Shown here: positions 59,916 through 64,000 of the stretch, piece after piece
Layout: the number at the start of each line of letters is the position of its first letter
Position numbering within the stretch: position 1 is the stretch's first letter
Origin: Streptomyces albicerus
GTDB lineage: Bacteria > Actinomycetota > Actinomycetes > Streptomycetales > Streptomycetaceae
Length of the DNA: 64,000 bases
Assembly (NCBI RefSeq): GCF_008905045.1
Contig: NZ_VWMY01000002.1
Location: 259,026-323,025, forward strand
Direction: 5' to 3'
The notes under the pieces: model-generated
Told to the model about the DNA's origin: nothing
Database searches by the model: none
Seen by the model: only the letters and a program-made list of their open reading frames with translations
Position numbers and translations under genes: made by a program

Positions 59916-60785
59916 TCAGTCGTCGAGCACCGCGAGCTCCAGTTCGCCGAGACGGTCCGGGTCCGCGATCACGTCGATCTCGGTGATCATGTCGTCCGTG
60001 ACCGTGAAGGCGAGCACCAGGAACAGCCGCCCGCGGGGAGCCATCGCGAGTCCGACCGAGCCGTTCACCAGCGCGGGACCGGTGAACCGGGCCCGTCCCG
60101 TGGCGGCCATCGCGCCCTCGGCCACGGTGTGCGCACCGCGGACCACGACGGGTTCCGGCGTCGGGACGACCGCCTTGTCGGCGTGGAGGACCACGTCGGG
60201 ATGGAGCAGCGCGACCAGCGCCTCGAAGTTGCCGCCGCGGGTGGCGGCCAGGAAGGCGTCCACGATGTGACGCCGCCGGGTCAGATCGGCCTCGGGCAGC
60301 GGTGAGGCCCCCTTGACCCGGCGCCGGGCACGGCTCGCGAGCTGTCTGACGGCGGCCGGAGAGCGCTCCAGCATCGGCCCGATCTCGTCGAACGGCACGG
60401 CGAACATGTCGTGCAGTACGAAGGCGAGCCGCTCGGCCGGAGACAGCGTGTCGAGCACCACCAGCATCGCCACCCCGACCGAGTCGGCCAGGATCGCCTC
60501 CTGTTCGGGGTCGCGCCCGTCCTCGCGTTCGGGGGCCGTGTCCAGAGGCTCCTCGCGCCGATGCTCACGGGAGCGCAGCATGTTCAGGCACACCCGCGCC
60601 ACCACCGTCGTCAGCCACCCGCCGAGGTTCTCCACGCTGTCGGTGTCGGCGCGACCGACCCGCAACCAGGCGTCCTGAAGGGCGTCGTCGGCCTCGCTCG
60701 CCGAGCCGAGCATCCGGTAGGCCACCGCGTGAAGGCGTGGCCGATGTTCCTTGAAGCCCTCTGTCAGCCAGTCGAGCTCGTCCAC
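59916..60785 (-). CDS. ECF41-type sigma factor with SnoaL-like domain
   Basis: 289-residue extracytoplasmic-function sigma factor. Region 2 covers about 10-80 (LHAVAYRMLGSASEADDALQDAWLRV), region 4 about 110-165 (LDTLSPAERLAFVLHDMFAVPFDEIGPML). A C-terminal SnoaL/NTF2-like extension (about 180-289) ends in a DPDRLGEL segment comparable to the NPDKL motif of ECF41, which modulates sigma activity without a classic anti-sigma factor. The start GTG 60785 has AAGGAA 6 nt upstream. It is divergent from a short NAD-binding protein, which fits ECF41 loci (oxidoreductase/epimerase partners). Confidence 0.9.
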   Translation of the reverse strand: MDELDWLTEGFKEHRPRLHAVAYRMLGSASEADDALQDAWLRVGRADTDSVENLGGWLTTVVARVCLNMLRSREHRREEPLDTAPEREDGRDPEQEAILADSVGVAMLVVLDTLSPAERLAFVLHDMFAVPFDEIGPMLERSPAAVRQLASRARRRVKGASPLPEADLTRRRHIVDAFLAATRGGNFEALVALLHPDVVLHADKAVVPTPEPVVVRGAHTVAEGAMAATGRARFTGPALVNGSVGLAMAPRGRLFLVLAFTVTDDMITEIDVIADPDRLGELELAVLDD

Positions 60786-60846
60786 GTCACATTCCTTCGT
60801 CGCCCGGGGTCATAGCAGCAGATCCACGAAACCCCAGCTGAAGGTA

Positions 60847-60865
60847 CCCGGAGCCCGACTCCGGG
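60847..60865. promoter_or_regulatory. Hairpin CCCGGAG-N5-CTCCGGG in the sigma/epimerase gap
   Basis: Perfect 7-bp stem with a CCCGA loop, ending 23 bp before the epimerase start codon, in the 103-bp divergent region. It could be part of the 5' leader or an operator. Confidence 0.4.
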
Positions 60866-60888
60866 ACCGAGTGAATGGAGGAGGAGCC

Positions 60889-61665
60889 ATGACGTCACCC
60901 ATCCTGGTCACCGGCGGCACGGGCACCCTGGGCAGCCACGTCGTCCCGCTTCTGCGGGAGGCCGGACACGGCGTACGCGTCCTCAGCAGGCACGGCCGCG
61001 AATCCGGTGACGGCATCGAGTACGTGACCGCCGATCTCCGGAAGGGCGAGGGGATCGAGGCCGCCCTGGACGGAGTCGAGACCGTCCTCCATCTCGCGGG
61101 CGGCCCCAAGGGCGACGACGAGGCGACCCGCAACCTGGTACGGGCCGCGTCACGAGCCGGGGTACGGCACCTGGTCTACATCTCGGTCACCGGCGCGGAC
61201 CGGATCCCGCTGGGCTACTTCCGGTCCAAGCTGGGCGCGGAGCGTGCCGTGGCCGACTCCGGACTGCCGTGGACGACACTGCGCGCCGCCCAGTTCCACG
61301 ACCTGGCCCTGAAGATGGTGCAGGGGTCGGCGAAGCTGCCGGTGATCCCGGTCCCGGGCGGACTCCGGTTCCAGCCGGTCGACTCCCGCGATGTGGCGGC
61401 CCGGCTCGTGGAACTGACCCTGGGCGAGCCGGCCGGCCGCGTGCCGGACCTGACGGGACCGACGGTGTACGGCATGGCCGACCTGCTCCGCGGATACCTG
61501 AAGGCCAGCGGTAAGCGCCGCCCCATGCTGCCGGTCCGCATGCCGGGAAAGGCCGGCCGCGCGTACCGGGCCGGCGAGAACCTCTCCCTGTCGGCCACCA
61601 CCGTGGGCAAGCGGACCTGGGAGGACTTCCTGGCAGAGCGGGTCGGCGCAGAGCGGGTCGGCTAG
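60889..61665 (+). CDS. NAD(P)-binding atypical SDR/NmrA-like protein
   Basis: 258-residue Rossmann protein beginning MTSPILVTGGTGTLGSHVVPLL, the GxxGxxG cofactor motif. It continues with VRVLSRHGRE, VTADLRKGEGIEAALDGVETVLHLAG and VSVTGADRIPLGYFRSKLGAERAV. No catalytic Tyr-x-x-x-Lys is evident, so it is more NmrA/DUF2867-like than a classical dehydrogenase. The divergent ECF41 sigma factor commonly controls such a partner gene. Start ATG 60889 follows GGAGGAGGAG. The C-terminal end has a tandem AERVG duplication. Confidence 0.88.
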   Translation: MTSPILVTGGTGTLGSHVVPLLREAGHGVRVLSRHGRESGDGIEYVTADLRKGEGIEAALDGVETVLHLAGGPKGDDEATRNLVRAASRAGVRHLVYISVTGADRIPLGYFRSKLGAERAVADSGLPWTTLRAAQFHDLALKMVQGSAKLPVIPVPGGLRFQPVDSRDVAARLVELTLGEPAGRVPDLTGPTVYGMADLLRGYLKASGKRRPMLPVRMPGKAGRAYRAGENLSLSATTVGKRTWEDFLAERVGAERVG

Positions 61666-61711
61666 GGGCCGTCCCCTCATGGTGTTCGGGGCTTCCTGGC
61701 ATGATCACGGC

Positions 61712-62380
61712 GTGACCACTGAGCCTGTGCGGCCCCGCCCCGGGAAGTACGTCCTCTTCGATGTCGACGGGACGTTGATCGACGCCGTGGACAACCAGCG
61801 CCGGGTCTGGAGAGCGTGGGCGGGGCGATACGGACTGGACGCGGATGAGGTCCGTCGGGTGGCACTGCGGACGCGGCCGATGGAGACCTTCGCGGAGGTG
61901 GCTCCGGACCAGGATCCAAGGGAGTGCCTGGCCGCGCTGCACGAGTTGGAGGACGAGGACGTCCGGTCCGGCGTCTATGCGGCCTTCGACGGTGCGTCGG
62001 AACTGCTGGGCACCCTGCCGTTGGGGGCATGGGCGCTGGTGACCTCGAACTACGAGCACCGGGTGCGTGGGCGATTTGCTCGGACGGGTCTGCCGGTTCC
62101 GCGCGTCATTGTGGACGCCGCCGCTGTGGAAGAAGGCAAACCGTCGCCCGCGCCCTACCTGCTCGCCGCCGAGCAACTCGGTGCCCGGCCCGAGGACTGC
62201 CTGGTTGTCGAGGACGCCCCGTCCGGAGTCGAGGCGGGGCTGCGGGCCGGCATGACGGTGTGGGGGGTCAACGCCGCGGTTGCGGTGGCCGGCGTGCACC
62301 GTCACTTCGGGAGCCTGCGCGAAGCGGTCCCAGGCATCCTCGCCTTCGCCCGGCCGGAGGGGGCGGCCGCAGCCGGATGA
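61712..62380 (+). CDS. HAD-superfamily hydrolase (phosphoglycolate phosphatase-like)
   Basis: About 222 residues. HAD motif I is LFDVDGTLIDA, motif II LVTSNYEHR, motif III Lys in EEGKPSPAPYLLAA, and motif IV CLVVEDAPSGVEAG. These are the features of beta-phosphoglucomutase/phosphoglycolate phosphatase-like enzymes; the substrate is unclear. The start was chosen as GTG 61712, because CATGAT (61700-61705) lies 6 nt before it and would give a leaderless transcript. An in-frame ATG at 61679 has no ribosome binding site. The following 200 bp to 62580 hold no gene, only weak hairpins. Confidence 0.87.
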   Translation: MTTEPVRPRPGKYVLFDVDGTLIDAVDNQRRVWRAWAGRYGLDADEVRRVALRTRPMETFAEVAPDQDPRECLAALHELEDEDVRSGVYAAFDGASELLGTLPLGAWALVTSNYEHRVRGRFARTGLPVPRVIVDAAAVEEGKPSPAPYLLAAEQLGARPEDCLVVEDAPSGVEAGLRAGMTVWGVNAAVAVAGVHRHFGSLREAVPGILAFARPEGAAAAG

Positions 62381-62580
62381 TGACGGTGTGGCTGGTGCGA
62401 TCACGGCGGGACAGTGCAGCGGCGCGCGGACGGGGACGTTGTCCGCCGCACCGGACTGTCGCAGCAATCCGGTTGGCCGTCGTCAGCGTCACGACGACGA
62501 TCGCCGACGGCGGCTGTCCCGGTCCTGCCGGAAGCCGCCGGCGCCGATCGAGGCGATACGCCGTACCCCGACTCCGCATC

Positions 62581-62931
62581 TCAGGTGAACGAAACGACCA
62601 GTACGACCGCCGAGATGAGGAGAGCGATGCCGAACAGGCATACCGCGAGAAGCCGTTGACGCAGCGCGCGATATGTCTCTTCGTACTCGCCCCGCAATTC
62701 CGCGCCACGCTGTGCGGTGCGCTGCCAGGAAAGCCGCGCGAGCACGATGTACTCCTCCGCGAAACGCTCTTCCACCTCCGCGCGCTGGCTGTCGGTGAGC
62801 CATCCGAACTGCCGGGTGAAGCGCCCGGCTTCGGCCCGTCCCTCGCTGCGGGTGGCTTCGATCAGCAGATGGCCTTCGAGCTCGTTGATCAGGGCGCCCG
62901 CGTCGATCGGCCGGTTGTCCATCGCGGTCAC
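62581..62931 (-). CDS. Small membrane protein coupled to cytochrome oxidase subunit I
   Basis: 116-residue protein. A soluble N-terminal part rich in charged helices ([38 protein letters not shown]) is followed by one C-terminal membrane helix ([22 protein letters not shown]). The start GTG 62931 overlaps the ctaD stop (GTGA) and has GGAGAGG about 7 nt upstream, so translation is coupled. No known oxidase subunit is recognised. It could be an accessory or assembly factor for the oxidase encoded with it. Confidence 0.78.
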   Translation of the reverse strand: MTAMDNRPIDAGALINELEGHLLIEATRSEGRAEAGRFTRQFGWLTDSQRAEVEERFAEEYIVLARLSWQRTAQRGAELRGEYEETYRALRQRLLAVCLFGIALLISAVVLVVSFT

Positions 62932-64000
62932 CGCAGAGCCCTCTCCGCCGCGGGCAACTCGGCGCCCATGGCGCCGATTTCCGGGTGGTGCAGATCGAAG
63001 GCCGGGGATTCGGAACGGATCCGAGGCAGCGTGAGGAAGTTGTGCCGCGGCGGCGGGCAGGACGTCGCCCACTCCAGCGAACGGCCGTAACCCCACGGGT
63101 CGTCGACCTCGACCTTCTCGCCGTACTTGGCCGTCTTCCAGATGTTGTAGAAGAACGGCAGCAGGGACAGACCGAGAAGGAAGGAGAAAATACTGGAGAC
63201 CGTATTGAGCACCGTCAGGCCCTCCACGGCCAGATAGTCGGGAATCCGGCGCTGCATTCCGTTCGTACCCAGCCAGTGCTGGACGAGGAAGGTGCCGTGG
63301 AAGCCGATGAACAGCGTCCAGAAGGTGATCTTTCCGAGGCGTTCGTCGAGCATCTTGCCGGTCATCTTCGGCCACCAGAAGTGGAAGCCGGAGAACATCG
63401 CGAACACCACCGTGCCGAACACCACGTAGTGGAAGTGCGCCACCACGAAGTAGCTGTCCGAGACGTGGAAGTCCATCGGCGGCGAGGCCAGGATCACCCC
63501 GGTCAGACCACCGAAGGTGAAGGTGATCAGAAAGCCGGTGGCCCACAGCATCGGGGTCTCGAAACTCAGGGACCCCTTCCACATGGTGCCGATCCAGTTG
63601 AAGAACTTCACACCCGTCGGCACCGCGATCAAAAACGTCATGAAGGAGAAGAAGGGCAGCAGTACGCCGCCGGTGACGTACATGTGGTGCGCCCACACCG
63701 TCACCGACAGGCCGGCGATCGCGATGGTCGCGCCGATCAGGCCCATGTAGCCGAACATCGGCTTGCGGGAGAAGACCGGGATGACCTCGCTGATGATGCC
63801 GAAGAACGGCAGCGCGATGATGTACACCTCGGGATGGCCGAAGAACCAGAACAGGTGTTGCCACAACAAGGCGCCGCCGTTGGAGGCGTCGAAGATATGG
63901 GCACCGAATTTTCGGTCCGCCTCCAGCGCGAACAGCGCGGCGGCCAGCACCGGGAAGGCCAGCAGCACCAGCACCGCGGTGAGCAGCACATTCCACACGA
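62928..64000 (-). CDS. ctaD: Cytochrome c oxidase subunit I, N-terminus outside window
   Basis: C-terminal 357 residues of the haem-copper oxidase catalytic subunit. CuB ligands are in the cross-linked FFGHPEVYI (His, Tyr) and VWAHHMY (two His). Haem ligands are in [11 protein letters not shown] (His pair for haem a3 and haem a). Helix ends such as [13 protein letters not shown] and the proton-path lysine region ([10 protein letters not shown]) are present. It is the terminal electron acceptor complex of aerobic respiration. The neighbours on this side are not ctaC, ctaE or qcr genes, so this may be a second, separate ctaD copy. Confidence 0.95.
   Translation of the reverse strand, partial: VWNVLLTAVLVLLAFPVLAAALFALEADRKFGAHIFDASNGGALLWQHLFWFFGHPEVYIIALPFFGIISEVIPVFSRKPMFGYMGLIGATIAIAGLSVTVWAHHMYVTGGVLLPFFSFMTFLIAVPTGVKFFNWIGTMWKGSLSFETPMLWATGFLITFTFGGLTGVILASPPMDFHVSDSYFVVAHFHYVVFGTVVFAMFSGFHFWWPKMTGKMLDERLGKITFWTLFIGFHGTFLVQHWLGTNGMQRRIPDYLAVEGLTVLNTVSSIFSFLLGLSLLPFFYNIWKTAKYGEKVEVDDPWGYGRSLEWATSCPPPRHNFLTLPRIRSESPAFDLHHPEIGAMGAELPAAERALR

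Overview
This window is high-GC actinobacterial chromosome, almost certainly from a Streptomyces. The evidence is the very high third-position GC, frequent GTG/TTG starts, many genes with no Shine-Dalgarno sequence that look leaderless, a subtilisin-inhibitor (SSI) gene, a streptogrisin-type protease, a ram/amf (SapB-type) lanthipeptide cluster, and two intergenic repeats of a kind I recall as common in Streptomyces. I saw no rRNA, tRNA, insertion sequence, phage gene or CRISPR array.

Left part (1-18.6 kb). A truncated hypothetical gene is followed by a secreted protease inhibitor and a double-HTH MerR regulator. Next is a sugar-uptake operon: LplB-type permease, LplC-type permease, binding lipoprotein, LacI repressor and a DUF2264 protein, with two CG-centred operator-like palindromes in front. 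After it come a STAS anti-anti-sigma factor, a GNAT acetyltransferase, a peptide/nickel-type ABC importer (binding protein plus a fused two-domain permease, with no ATPase gene beside it), an MFS protein, a DHA2-type drug exporter, and an ArsR-AHSA1 pair.

First peptide cluster (18.6-24.9 kb). Two NHLM-type ABC transporters (one with a C39 peptidase) and an HlyD-like subunit lie downstream of a 71-residue precursor. The precursor has a double-glycine leader and a cysteine-free core rich in Gly, Val, Ala and Thr. No modification enzyme is linked. This is the best candidate here for an under-described secreted-peptide system.

Middle (25-41 kb). A DJ-1/PfpI protein, a thioesterase and an S1 protease with an acidic nine-copy hexapeptide tail lead to the ram cluster. 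That cluster comprises a RamR regulator, two ABC half-transporters, a 38-residue RamS-like precursor and a class III LanKC synthetase. It is bracketed by two large SpoIIE-type phosphatases.

Right part (41-64 kb). A phosphoesterase and a kinase-fold (APH) protein are followed by a form II CO-dehydrogenase-like molybdenum hydroxylase operon (coxS-L-M-D-E-F-G order). Then come an OtrA-like ribosomal-protection gene with a possible leader peptide; a GH5 glycosidase and a beta-propeller protein sharing an operator-like motif with a nearby TetR gene; an M6-type protease; a glycosyltransferase; an ECF41-type sigma factor divergent from a short NAD-binding epimerase; a HAD phosphatase; and the end of a ctaD (cytochrome oxidase subunit I) gene with a small membrane-protein partner.
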